Position numbers and translations under genes: made by a program
Notes under the pieces: generated by a model
Told to the model about the DNA's origin: nothing
Seen by the model: the letters and a program-made list of their open reading frames with translations, nothing else
Databases searched by the model: none
NCBI GenBank assembly: GCA_964618855.1
Contig: CAZUCD010000163.1
Span: 1 to 7,980 of the forward strand
DNA from: CAZUCD01 sp964618855
Lineage (GTDB): Bacteria; Sumerlaeota; Sumerlaeia; SLMS01; JANRJK01
Reading direction: 5' to 3'
Length of the DNA stretch: 7,980 nt
Part shown: one piece after another, positions 1-6,401 of the stretch
How positions within the stretch are numbered: position 1 is the stretch's first letter
Layout: each line of letters begins with the position of its first letter

Positions 1-77
1 TCACAAAGTCACAAAGTCAAAAGGTCGCAAGGTCACTTAGTCCAAAGTCACTTAGTCCAAAGTCACAAAGTCAAATG
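1..77. repeat. Degenerate octamer tandem repeat, AT-rich, truncated by window edge
   Basis: From base 1 the sequence is built of 7-8 base units that all start with TC: TCACAAAG (1-8, 9-16, 63-70), TCAAAAGG (17-24), TCGCAAGG (25-32), TCACTTAG (33-40, 48-55) and TCCAAAG (41-47, 56-62), ending in a partial unit at 71-77. The 15-mer TCACTTAGTCCAAAG is perfectly duplicated in tandem (33-47 and 48-62). The block is far more AT-rich than the rest of the window. It lies about 140 bases upstream of the cstA start, and its left end is not seen. There is no spacer structure and no inverted symmetry, so it is neither a CRISPR array nor a transposon end. Its role is unknown; slipped-strand expansion or an array of protein-binding sites are both possible. 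Confidence 0.9.
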
Positions 78-202
78 CCGGAGGCACTCTGGTCGAGAGT
101 TTGCTGGCAAGCGACGCTCCCGTTGAATCCCCCAGCCACCGATTCCACGCCCCTCTTGCCGCTTGGTGGTTCCTTGTGCATGGTGTCGAAATCTGCGGCG
201 TG

Positions 203-208
203 AAGGAG
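203..208 (+). promoter_or_regulatory. Ribosome binding site deciding the cstA start
   Basis: AAGGAG lies 11 bases before the ATG at 220. It favours that codon over the in-frame TTG at 163, whose extra 19 residues (several Arg and two Cys) do not look like the start of a CstA protein. Nothing else stands out between base 78 and this site except a weak promoter-like pair, which I rejected. Confidence 0.6.
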
Positions 209-219
209 TCGGGCGGCGC

Positions 220-1995
220 ATGGCGCTTCTGCTTTTCCTCGCGGTGTCGGGCGCGATTCTCGCCCTTGCCTACCGCCTTGTTGGACGGTGGCTGGCGCGG
301 ACGTTTGTGCTGCGCACGGAACCGGACACACCCGCGCACACGATGCGCGACGGGCTCGACTTCGAACCGACGCCGGCGTCGCGCCTCTTTCCCCAGCATC
401 TCTCCGCAATCGCGGCGGCCGGGCCCATTGTCGGGCCGATCCTCGCCGCGATCTACTTTGGCTGGGGGCCGGCGTGGCTGTGGGTGATCCTCGGCAGCAT
501 CCTGATCGGTGGCATCCACGACTTCACGGCGCTCGTGGCGAGCGTCCGGCACGGCGCTCGATCCGTTGCGGCCATCGTGCGCGAGCACATGAACCCGCGC
601 GCGCACCTGCTGTTCCTGCTCTTCATCTGGTTCGCGCTCGTCTATGTCATCATCGCGTTCACGGACGTGACCGCCTCGACTTTCGTCGCGAAGGCGTCCG
701 TGGAGGGGGGCGACGCCCCGGGCCCGGCTGTGGCCACGTCGTCGTTGCTGTACCTGCTTCTCGCCGTCTCGATGGGGTTCTGCCAGAGGCACCTGGGGTT
801 GGGCGACGTCGCGGCGAAGGCGATCTTCCTTCCGCTCGTGCTTCTCTCCATCGTGGCGGGGCCGTGGATGCCCCTGGCGATGCCGGCGACCCTCGGGCCG
901 CTCACGGGGCAGCAGGTCTGGGGCCTGGCCCTGCTGGCATACTGCTTTGTCGCTGCGATGGCGCCGCTGTGGGCGCTCCTGAAGCCGCGCGGCGAACTCG
1001 GAGGGTACTTCCTCTACGCGGTCATGGCGGTGGCCCTCGCGGGGATCGCCGTTGGCGCCCTCCGGGGGACAATCGCGATCGAGGCCCCGTTCTTCCGGGG
1101 TTGGACGGGCCGCAACGCCGCGGGGGACGTGATGCCGCTGTTTCCAATCCTGTTCATCACGGTGGCCTGCGGGGCGTGCTCCGGATTCCACGCGATCATC
1201 GCGAGTGGCACCACGAGCAAGCAGCTTTCCTGCGAGGCGGAGGCCCGGCCCGTCGCCTACGGGAGCATGCTGCTTGAGGCGTTCCTCGCGTGCATCAGCC
1301 TGGCGACGGTCATGATCCTCGCCGACCCGAAGGGCGTGCCGAACACGCTCTTTGCGGCGGGAGTGTCGCGGTTTGGTGCGGAGGCGGCCGCGCCCTTCGT
1401 CGCCAATCCCGAGGCGCTTCGGGGCATCCTGATGCAGTTCGCCCTGCTCTGCTTCGCGACGTTCGTCTTCGACACCCTGGACGCCTGCACCCGCTTGGCG
1501 CGCTACATCCTCATGGAGCTGCTCGGCTGGACGACCCGGGCGCAGGCCTTCGCCGCCACCGCGATTTGCATCGCGTTTCCCCTCGCGGCCGTGTGCATGC
1601 CGCCCCTCGTGGTCGACGGAAAGCCACTCCCCCTGTGGCAGCTCTTCTGGAACATCTTCGGCGCGAGCAACCAGCTCCTCGCGGCGCTGACGCTCCTCGG
1701 CGTGACCGTGTGGATGTCAAGGCGCGCGCTCCCCGCATGGATTGCCTTCTGGCCGACGCTCTTCATGGTCGTGATGACACTCTGGAGCCTCGCGCTGATG
1801 CTCGGACCATACCTGACGCTTTGGGACTCGGGCGCTCCGATCCCCCTCGTGCGCCACGTCCAGTTCGGCATCGTGGTCTCGCTGGTCATACTCGCGGTTT
1901 GGCTCGTCGTGGAGGCCATCCTGACCGTGCGCGCGGTGCGCCCCGCCCATGCCGGTGGTGGGCTCGCGGCACCAGGGCTCGCGAACCCGGAGTAG
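220..1995 (+). CDS. cstA: Carbon starvation protein A (CstA) family transporter
   Basis: An inner-membrane protein of 591 residues, hydrophobic almost throughout, with more than a dozen apparent membrane segments and a short polar Ala/Gly/Pro-rich tail from about residue 573. Family motifs are clear: HLSAIAAAGPIVGPILA (60-76), GGIHDF followed by SVRHGARS (97-115), CGACSGFHAIIASGTTSKQ (317-335), YGSMLLEAF (348-356), FDTLDACTRLARYI (417-430) and NIFGASNQLLAA (478-489). CstA relatives in enterobacteria import peptides or pyruvate and are induced when carbon is scarce; the substrate here cannot be read from sequence. It is shorter than E. coli CstA (about 700 residues) but within the range of the shorter family members. 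An ATG with a good ribosome binding site sets the start. A small acidic gene follows after 86 bases. The AT-rich repeat block lies upstream. Family assignment is firm; substrate is open. Confidence 0.95.
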   Translation: MALLLFLAVSGAILALAYRLVGRWLARTFVLRTEPDTPAHTMRDGLDFEPTPASRLFPQHLSAIAAAGPIVGPILAAIYFGWGPAWLWVILGSILIGGIHDFTALVASVRHGARSVAAIVREHMNPRAHLLFLLFIWFALVYVIIAFTDVTASTFVAKASVEGGDAPGPAVATSSLLYLLLAVSMGFCQRHLGLGDVAAKAIFLPLVLLSIVAGPWMPLAMPATLGPLTGQQVWGLALLAYCFVAAMAPLWALLKPRGELGGYFLYAVMAVALAGIAVGALRGTIAIEAPFFRGWTGRNAAGDVMPLFPILFITVACGACSGFHAIIASGTTSKQLSCEAEARPVAYGSMLLEAFLACISLATVMILADPKGVPNTLFAAGVSRFGAEAAAPFVANPEALRGILMQFALLCFATFVFDTLDACTRLARYILMELLGWTTRAQAFAATAICIAFPLAAVCMPPLVVDGKPLPLWQLFWNIFGASNQLLAALTLLGVTVWMSRRALPAWIAFWPTLFMVVMTLWSLALMLGPYLTLWDSGAPIPLVRHVQFGIVVSLVILAVWLVVEAILTVRAVRPAHAGGGLAAPGLANPE

Positions 1996-1999
1996 CCCC

Positions 2000-2026
2000 A
2001 GCCCGGCGCGGACCGCCGATTGGGCT
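2000..2026 (+). other. Candidate RNA hairpin between cstA and the small gene
   Basis: Arms AGCCC (2000-2004) and GGGCT (2022-2026) can pair outside GGCG (2005-2008) and CGCC (2014-2017), around a loop CGGAC, with GATT (2018-2021) bulged on the 3' side. It begins five bases after the cstA stop. Only a short T run (2031-2033) follows, so it is a poor intrinsic terminator. It might stabilise the cstA end of a joint transcript or reduce read-through into the next gene. In GC-rich DNA such pairing may be chance. Confidence 0.3.
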
Positions 2027-2067
2027 CGCGTTTCTGGCCGGTCTGCGTCACCATTTCGATGCGTCGC

Positions 2068-2075
2068 AAAGGAGG
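2068..2075 (+). promoter_or_regulatory. Strong ribosome binding site of the small gene
   Basis: AAAGGAGG ends 6 bases before the ATG at 2082. It is the best match to the anti-Shine-Dalgarno in the window and is the main reason for calling such a short gene real. Confidence 0.75.
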
Positions 2076-2081
2076 CCCGCC

Positions 2082-2306
2082 ATGACACGCTACATCGTCT
2101 ACCGTTCGGCCGGCGCCCTGTCGCTCGGCGAGGAAGACCCCGAGCCGCACTACGTCTTCATCCGCGAGGATGACATCAAGACGGGGTTCGTCGTCCCCGG
2201 CAGCGATCCCATGCTCTGCCACGAACCGGAGGGAGAGATCACCGCAAACAACCTCGAGGAGGCGCGCCGGCTCTACAAGGAGCAGCGCGACAACGCGTTC
2301 GGCTGA
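2082..2306 (+). CDS. Small acidic protein of unknown function downstream of cstA
   Basis: It encodes 74 residues starting MTRYIVYRSAG and ending LYKEQRDNAFG. I do not recognise the family. It is acidic (15 Asp/Glu against 8 Lys/Arg), has no signal peptide or membrane segment, and has a single Cys (46). The first half alternates as if beta-rich (RYIVYRS, HYVFIRE, TGFVVPG); residues about 55-70 (NNLEEARRLYKEQRD) look like one amphipathic helix. It is probably cytoplasmic. The ribosome binding site is excellent and well spaced. It sits 86 bases after cstA on the same strand, so co-transcription is plausible, although a hairpin lies between. Enterobacterial cstA is followed by the small gene ybdD; the C-terminal tail here loosely recalls what I remember of YbdD, but the rest does not. 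It could instead be an unrelated lineage-specific protein. Confidence 0.75.
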   Translation: MTRYIVYRSAGALSLGEEDPEPHYVFIREDDIKTGFVVPGSDPMLCHEPEGEITANNLEEARRLYKEQRDNAFG

Positions 2307-2311
2307 GCCGG

Positions 2312-2334
2312 GGCCGGGCGCCGTCCCGCGGGCC
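2312..2334. terminator. Weak candidate hairpin between convergent genes
   Basis: GGCCGGG (2312-2318) can pair with CCC (2325-2327) and GGCC (2331-2334) around the loop CGCCGT, leaving a three-base bulge (2328-2330). It fills most of the 36 bases between the converging small gene and antiporter gene, where termination is expected from both sides. No T tract follows on either strand, so this is a position-based guess. Confidence 0.2.
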
Positions 2335-2342
2335 TGAGCGCG

Positions 2343-4025
2343 CTACGCCCCGCTGCGCAGGACGGCGAGCAACTCGACGTAGCCCCGCGTGCGGAGCGCG
2401 GAGGTGCGGATCGCCTCGTCCTGGAACGTGCGCCCGATGTCCGCCAGGAGCTGCAACTGCAACTGGTTGGACTCGCGAGGGGTCAGGATCATGATGATGA
2501 GCTTGGCGGGCTCGCCGTCCGGGGCGTCGAAGTCCACCCCAGCCTCCGAGATGCCGACGGCCACGAGGGGCGCCTTCAGGCCCGCGATGCGCGCATGGGG
2601 AATCGCGATTCCGTGGCCCATGCCCGTCGCGATGACCTGCTCGCGCTTCCACACCTCCGCGGCGACATCCTCCGCCTTCAGCTCGTGCCCCTTCGTTATC
2701 GCGGAGGCGAGCTCCGAAATCGCGGCGACCCGGTCGGTGCCGCGCACCTGCGCGACATAGGCGCCCGCGCTGAGGAAGTCGAAGAACCGCACCACCTTCT
2801 CGCGCTGCAGCAGCCGCTCCATCAGGGTGCCCGCCATCACGGACGTCACGATCGCCATGATGACGAGGGCGACGAACGTCCTCTCGTTGATGAGGCCCAC
2901 GTTCAGCGCCAGCAGCGCGAGGATGATCTCCATCGCACCCCGGGCGTTCATGCCGACGCCGAGCGCCAGGGACTCCCGCGACCCCAGCCCCGACAGCCTC
3001 CCCGCCGCGTAGCAGCCGACGATCTTTCCCGCGCACGCGATCAGGATCACGAACAGCACCAGCGGAAGCGAGAAGTGGGAGAAGAAGTCCACCTTCAGGC
3101 CGATGCTCGCAAAGAACACGGGCGCGAAGATGAACGAGATGAAGTTCTCCAGCGTGTGCCTCGTCTTCTCGCGCAGGTGGCTCGAGTCCCCGAGCGCGAC
3201 GCCGAACAGGAACGCCCCGAAGATCGCATGCACCCCGATCCACTCGGTGAACGCGGCGCAAAGCGCGCCACCCACAACCGTGAATCCCAGCACGCCCCCC
3301 GGCCACGTGGTGTAGGCCTGGAGCACGGGCAGGATACGGTCCACCAGCCACCGCCCCACAGTCAGGATCACGCCGGCGAAGGCGAGCACGAGCATGATCG
3401 TGGTCTCGACCGTGAAGTGCGCCCCGCCGGACTTCCCGATCATTCCGAGGATCACCGCGAAGAGCATCCAACCCGCGAGGTCGTCGATCACCGCCACGGA
3501 GATGATGAGCATCCCGAAGTCCGTGCGGTAGATGTTCAGGTCGAGCAGGGTCTTTGCTATGACCGGCAGCGCGGAAATCGCGAGCGCCGTCCCAAGGAAG
3601 AGCGCAAACGGAAGCCTCTCGGCCTCCGGCGTCGCACCCAGCCACTCCGGCACAAACCAGCCGCTTCCAAATCCCACCCCGAAGGGCACGAACATGCCGA
3701 ACACGCTGATGAGTATGGAAGCCCGCCCCTGACGAAGCACGGAGGACAGATCTACCTCCAGTCCGGCAACCAGCAGGAACAGGGTGATGGCAATCGTCGT
3801 GAAACCCTGGAGTGCGATCGTGACGTTGCCGGTCCGTGGGAACAGGTCCGCCTGGAGCTCCGGCGCGATGCGACCGAGGATCGTCGGACCGAGGAGCACA
3901 CCCGCCATCAGCTCGCCGATCACGGCGGCCTGGTCGAGGCGCTTGGCGATCTCGCCAAAGATGCGCGCAACCAGAAGCAGCAGCCCGATCGACAGGAGGA
4001 AGGTGGTCAGCTCGGCATGGGACAT
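2343..4025 (-). CDS. CPA2-type Na+(K+)/H+ antiporter fused to a C-terminal PTS EIIA domain
   Basis: The protein has 560 residues. Residues about 5-405 form the membrane antiporter: GELMAGVLLGPTILG (38-52), TLFLLVAGLEVDLS (81-94), the Asp pair in VIDDLAGW (181-182, the ion-binding aspartates of CPA2 exchangers), GAFLFGVALGD (270-280) and GMNARGAMEIILA (358-370). Residues about 415-558 are a cytoplasmic EIIA-type domain of the fructose/nitrogen PTS class. Its motif GHGIAIPHARI has His477 at the phosphorylation site, followed by FDAPDGEPAKLIIMILTP (499-516). Known biology supports cation/proton exchange for pH or osmotic balance; phospho-control through His477 is inference, and no EI or HPr gene is in the window. 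The chosen ATG has a strong ribosome binding site inside the end of usp, 5 bases upstream. The longer start at 4133 would add 36 Arg/Gly/Pro-rich residues unlike a membrane protein. The fusion is known in several phyla. Ion specificity is not readable. Confidence 0.93.
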   Translation of the reverse strand: MSHAELTTFLLSIGLLLLVARIFGEIAKRLDQAAVIGELMAGVLLGPTILGRIAPELQADLFPRTGNVTIALQGFTTIAITLFLLVAGLEVDLSSVLRQGRASILISVFGMFVPFGVGFGSGWFVPEWLGATPEAERLPFALFLGTALAISALPVIAKTLLDLNIYRTDFGMLIISVAVIDDLAGWMLFAVILGMIGKSGGAHFTVETTIMLVLAFAGVILTVGRWLVDRILPVLQAYTTWPGGVLGFTVVGGALCAAFTEWIGVHAIFGAFLFGVALGDSSHLREKTRHTLENFISFIFAPVFFASIGLKVDFFSHFSLPLVLFVILIACAGKIVGCYAAGRLSGLGSRESLALGVGMNARGAMEIILALLALNVGLINERTFVALVIMAIVTSVMAGTLMERLLQREKVVRFFDFLSAGAYVAQVRGTDRVAAISELASAITKGHELKAEDVAAEVWKREQVIATGMGHGIAIPHARIAGLKAPLVAVGISEAGVDFDAPDGEPAKLIIMILTPRESNQLQLQLLADIGRTFQDEAIRTSALRTRGYVELLAVLRSGA

Positions 4026-4040
4026 GGAGGCTATTCCTCC
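4026..4040 (-). promoter_or_regulatory. Hairpin over the antiporter ribosome binding site, usp stop codon in its loop
   Basis: On the minus strand GGAGG (4040-4036), AATAG (4035-4031) and CCTCC (4030-4026) form a perfect 5-bp stem with a 5-base loop immediately before the antiporter ATG at 4025. The loop holds the usp stop codon TAG. The 5' arm is part of the purine-rich ribosome binding site GGGGAGGAGGAA (4045-4034), which also encodes the last residues of Usp. A ribosome terminating on usp would melt the stem, so the arrangement fits translational coupling. The geometry is directly visible; the regulatory effect is inferred. Confidence 0.5.
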
Positions 4041-4909
4041 TCCCCGTCGTCCACGCGGTCGCGGTGGAAGAGGATCGCGCAGGGAAGGCGCTCCATCACG
4101 ACTTCGGTCGGATGCTTCAGGAACCTGTCCCAAAACCGCAGGGGGCGCGCCGGGGCGGGAAACACGAGCAGGTCGGCGTCCGTGCGCCGCGCGTAGTCAA
4201 CCGTCTCAAGCCCCTCGGCACCGTCGAGGACGAGCGTCTCGACCTCGATTCCCGACAGGTCGAACTCCTCGACGAAGGACCGGAGCTGCACCAGGAGGGA
4301 CGTCCTGAGCAGCGCCGCCTCGTCCATGTCGGGCTCGCTCTCCGCGGAACGGACGCGGCCGGCGATCCGGTCGTAGGTGTCCGACTCGTAGACGAAGTGG
4401 ATCGCGGCGGCCCCCGCGCGCCGCAGGAACGGGATGGCGAACTCGAGCATCGCACGGGACGCATCGTCGAAGGCGACGTTGATGACGACATCGCGGAAGG
4501 GGCTTCCCTGCCGGACGGGCGCGGTGATCAGGAGCACGGAGCGCGGGACGTTCCGCACGATGCGGCGGGCGACGGAACCGAACAGTCCCTCCACCAACCC
4601 TTCGCGCTCGAGGGCACCCGCGAGCACCAGGTCCGGCTCCTCCTCGCTCGCCACTTCCGCGACGACCGCGTGCGGCGTGCCCTCCCGGATGACATACCGT
4701 GGCAGGGGAGAGCCCTGCGGCGCCACGGCGAGGAGGGCGCGCTCGACGCCCGCGCGCGTCCCGGCGGTGTCCTCCCCCGCATGCACGAAAAGGATCTCGG
4801 CGCTCAGCGAACGCGCAAGCGTCAGCGCCTCGCCCGCGACCGCCTGCGCGCGCGGGGAGAGGGCAAGGCATGCGAGGATCAGGAGCCTGTCGTGTCCGGT
4901 TTCCGCCAT
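4031..4909 (-). CDS. Two-domain universal stress protein (UspA-like)
   Basis: The protein has 292 residues, no signal peptide and no membrane segment, so it is cytoplasmic. Residues 6-130 are a full Usp domain: an opening strand (RLLILACLALS), LARSLSAEILFVHAG (31-45) and the nucleotide-loop end G104-LVEGLF-G111-S112-VARRIV, then RSVLLITAP. Residues 138-283 repeat the fold (FRDVVINVAFDDASRAMLEFA; IEVETLVLDG; DADLLVFPAPA), but at the matching loop KHPTEVVMERLPCAILF (265-281) lacks the Gly/Ser-Val signature, so only the first domain looks fit to bind ATP in the usual way. The tail is acidic (DDGEEE). The ATG at 4909 follows GGAGGGGA; the longer reading from 5152 adds Arg-rich, non-homologous residues. 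It is the first gene of a two-gene unit with the antiporter 5 bases downstream, which suggests a regulatory partner of the transporter. Usp proteins beside or fused to CPA2 antiporters are common. Confidence 0.88.
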   Translation of the reverse strand: MAETGHDRLLILACLALSPRAQAVAGEALTLARSLSAEILFVHAGEDTAGTRAGVERALLAVAPQGSPLPRYVIREGTPHAVVAEVASEEEPDLVLAGALEREGLVEGLFGSVARRIVRNVPRSVLLITAPVRQGSPFRDVVINVAFDDASRAMLEFAIPFLRRAGAAAIHFVYESDTYDRIAGRVRSAESEPDMDEAALLRTSLLVQLRSFVEEFDLSGIEVETLVLDGAEGLETVDYARRTDADLLVFPAPARPLRFWDRFLKHPTEVVMERLPCAILFHRDRVDDGEEE

Positions 4910-5064
4910 GGTCCCCTCCGGGCGGGATTGCCGCCAAGGACGTGGAGGCTCGCGATTCCACATGCGGTCCGTCAACCACGGGATGCCTTCAGCGAAAAGT
5001 TTTTGTCCGCCCCGGCACGGAGGTTGATCACACTCATCGACAGACCCCGGAGGACGCGCTCCCG
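4910..5064. promoter_or_regulatory. Divergent intergenic region between usp and the serine hydrolase
   Basis: These 155 bases should hold the promoters of both the usp-antiporter unit (leftward) and the hydrolase cluster (rightward). The region contains the usp ribosome binding site (4912-4919 on the minus strand) and that of the hydrolase (GGAGG, 5049-5053). An AT-rich island around CGAAAAGTTTTTG (4993-5005) stands out from the GC-rich background and is nearly symmetric (AAAA-G-TTTT). I see no convincing -35/-10 pair on either strand. Confidence 0.45.
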
Positions 5065-6348
5065 ATGACACGCATCGCCTGCCTTCTTGCCGCCGCAATC
5101 CTCTCCACCGCCATCGCCCACTCCGAGCCCGCGCGCACGCGAAACGCCCCATCCACGAAGCCGGCCGCCACTCCCGAGCTTTCCGAGGACGAGCGTTTCG
5201 AACTGGCCGCCGAGTACTCGAGGAACAACGGGGGCCTTTCGGTGCTCGTGATGCGAAAGGGGGACGTCCTCTTCGAGGCGTACCACAACGGACACTCGGC
5301 GACCAAACCGGCCAACCTGGCCAGCGGAACGAAGAGCTTTGCCGGCGTCGCCGCCATCGCCGCCGTCGAGGATGGGCTCCTCACCCTTGACGAGAAGGTC
5401 TCCGACACCATCACCGAGTGGCAGGCCGACCCTGTGAAGTCCGGCATCACGGTCCGCGAACTGCTGACGCTCACGAGCGGCGTTTCGGGGGGAACCATAG
5501 GAAGGCCGCCCACGTATGCCAACGCGCTCAAGGCGCCATCGAAGGCGCAGCCGGGGGCGAGGTTCCAGTACGGCCCCGTGCCCTTTCAGGTCTTCGGCGA
5601 ACTCATGCGCCGCAAGCTCGCCAAGTCGGGCGAGGACCTGCTGGACTACTACAAGCGCCGCATCTTCGCCCCGATAGGCCTGGAGGTGGGCTCCTGGACG
5701 CACGGGCGCGACGGCCATCCGCACATTCCCTCCGGGGCATCCCTGACGGCGCGCGATTGGGCGAAGTTCGGCGAGTTCGTCCGGAACCGGGGAGTGGCGG
5801 ATGGGGGGCAGGTCGTGGGAGCGGCGGGGTTCGACGAACTCTTCCGCGGCACCAAGGCGAACGCGGGCTACGGGCTCACGTTCTGGCTTCGGGACCTAGA
5901 TCCCGAGGACACGCTGGTCATCGGCGGATCCGGGCGCTCGAAGCGGAAGGCGAGCGCATCCGATGGCGTCGTCCCGCCCGACTTCGTGATGGCGGCGGGC
6001 ATGGGGAAGCAGCGGCTCTACATCATCCCGTCGCGCGAACTCGTCATCGTGAGGCAGGGGAAGCTCACTTCGAAGACATTCCGCGACGAGGAGTTCCTGT
6101 CCCTGCTGTTCCGCGGGACGAGGGCGGACGGCTCCGAGCCCGATGCGGGCGCCGCGCCGGACTACTCGCCCCGCGCATTCACGCGCCTTGACCGCAACAA
6201 GGACAACCTCATCACGCGCGGCGAGATGCCCGTGATGCTCCGCTCACGCATGCTTCAGCACGACACCGATTCGGACGGCGCCATCAGCCTCGAGGAGTGG
6301 AAGGCCGCCGCGAAGGGTGGGCTCGACAAACGCGGAAGGGCCCGATGA
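5065..6348 (+). CDS. Exported beta-lactamase-fold serine hydrolase with two C-terminal EF-hand loops
   Basis: The 427-residue protein begins with a signal peptide (MTRIACLLAAAILSTAIA, cleavage probably near residue 18-20), so it is exported. Residues about 45-350 are a serine hydrolase of the class C beta-lactamase/esterase superfamily: catalytic S87-G-T-K90, RELLTLTSGVSGG (131-143), PGARFQYGPVPFQVFGELM (163-181) where Tyr169 takes the place of the YxN tyrosine, and the third-motif region MAAGMGKQRLYIIPSRELVIV (309-329). YGP instead of YSN makes a true beta-lactamase unlikely; an esterase, amidase or peptidase is more likely. Residues 376-387 (DRNKDNLITRGE) and 400-411 (DTDSDGAISLEE) are canonical 12-residue EF-hand loops, so Ca2+ binding is expected. 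The ATG follows GGAGG after 11 bases. It starts a three-gene cluster, and its stop overlaps an ATG in the next gene's frame (ATGA, 6345-6348). The substrate is unknown. Confidence 0.88.
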   Translation: MTRIACLLAAAILSTAIAHSEPARTRNAPSTKPAATPELSEDERFELAAEYSRNNGGLSVLVMRKGDVLFEAYHNGHSATKPANLASGTKSFAGVAAIAAVEDGLLTLDEKVSDTITEWQADPVKSGITVRELLTLTSGVSGGTIGRPPTYANALKAPSKAQPGARFQYGPVPFQVFGELMRRKLAKSGEDLLDYYKRRIFAPIGLEVGSWTHGRDGHPHIPSGASLTARDWAKFGEFVRNRGVADGGQVVGAAGFDELFRGTKANAGYGLTFWLRDLDPEDTLVIGGSGRSKRKASASDGVVPPDFVMAAGMGKQRLYIIPSRELVIVRQGKLTSKTFRDEEFLSLLFRGTRADGSEPDAGAAPDYSPRAFTRLDRNKDNLITRGEMPVMLRSRMLQHDTDSDGAISLEEWKAAAKGGLDKRGRAR

Positions 6349-6401
6349 GAGTCGGTTCGGAGCAGGCACCGCGCAGCACGCAAGGACACCGACCCCCAGC
6401 C

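Noticed and set aside
1..77. CRISPR array or transposon end
   Set aside because: Units are 7-8 bases with no spacers, and there is no terminal inverted repeat or transposase nearby.
101..128. Promoter for cstA: TTGCTG (101-106), 16-base spacer, TTGAAT (123-128)
   Set aside because: Only 3 of 6 and 4 of 6 matches to the sigma70 boxes, and the host's sigma preferences are unknown.
52..1191. Long minus-strand open frame (379 codons) antisense to cstA
   Set aside because: Its translation is rich in Arg, Glu, Asp, Pro and His with no domain or hydrophobic core, typical of the reverse frame of a GC-rich gene. The opposite frame is an unmistakable CstA.
1290..2306. Plus-strand open frame of 338 codons ending at the small gene's stop
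   Set aside because: Codons before 2082 lie within cstA in a shifted frame and read as Arg/Pro/His-rich shadow; only the part after the strong ribosome binding site looks like a gene.
2595..4196. Plus-strand open frame of 533 codons opposite the antiporter gene
   Set aside because: Low-complexity Arg/His/Glu/Asp composition, no ribosome binding site seen, and complete overlap with a gene that has clear antiporter and EIIA motifs.
3836..5068. Plus-strand open frame of 410 codons opposite usp
   Set aside because: The same kind of GC-driven shadow; the Usp motifs are on the minus strand.
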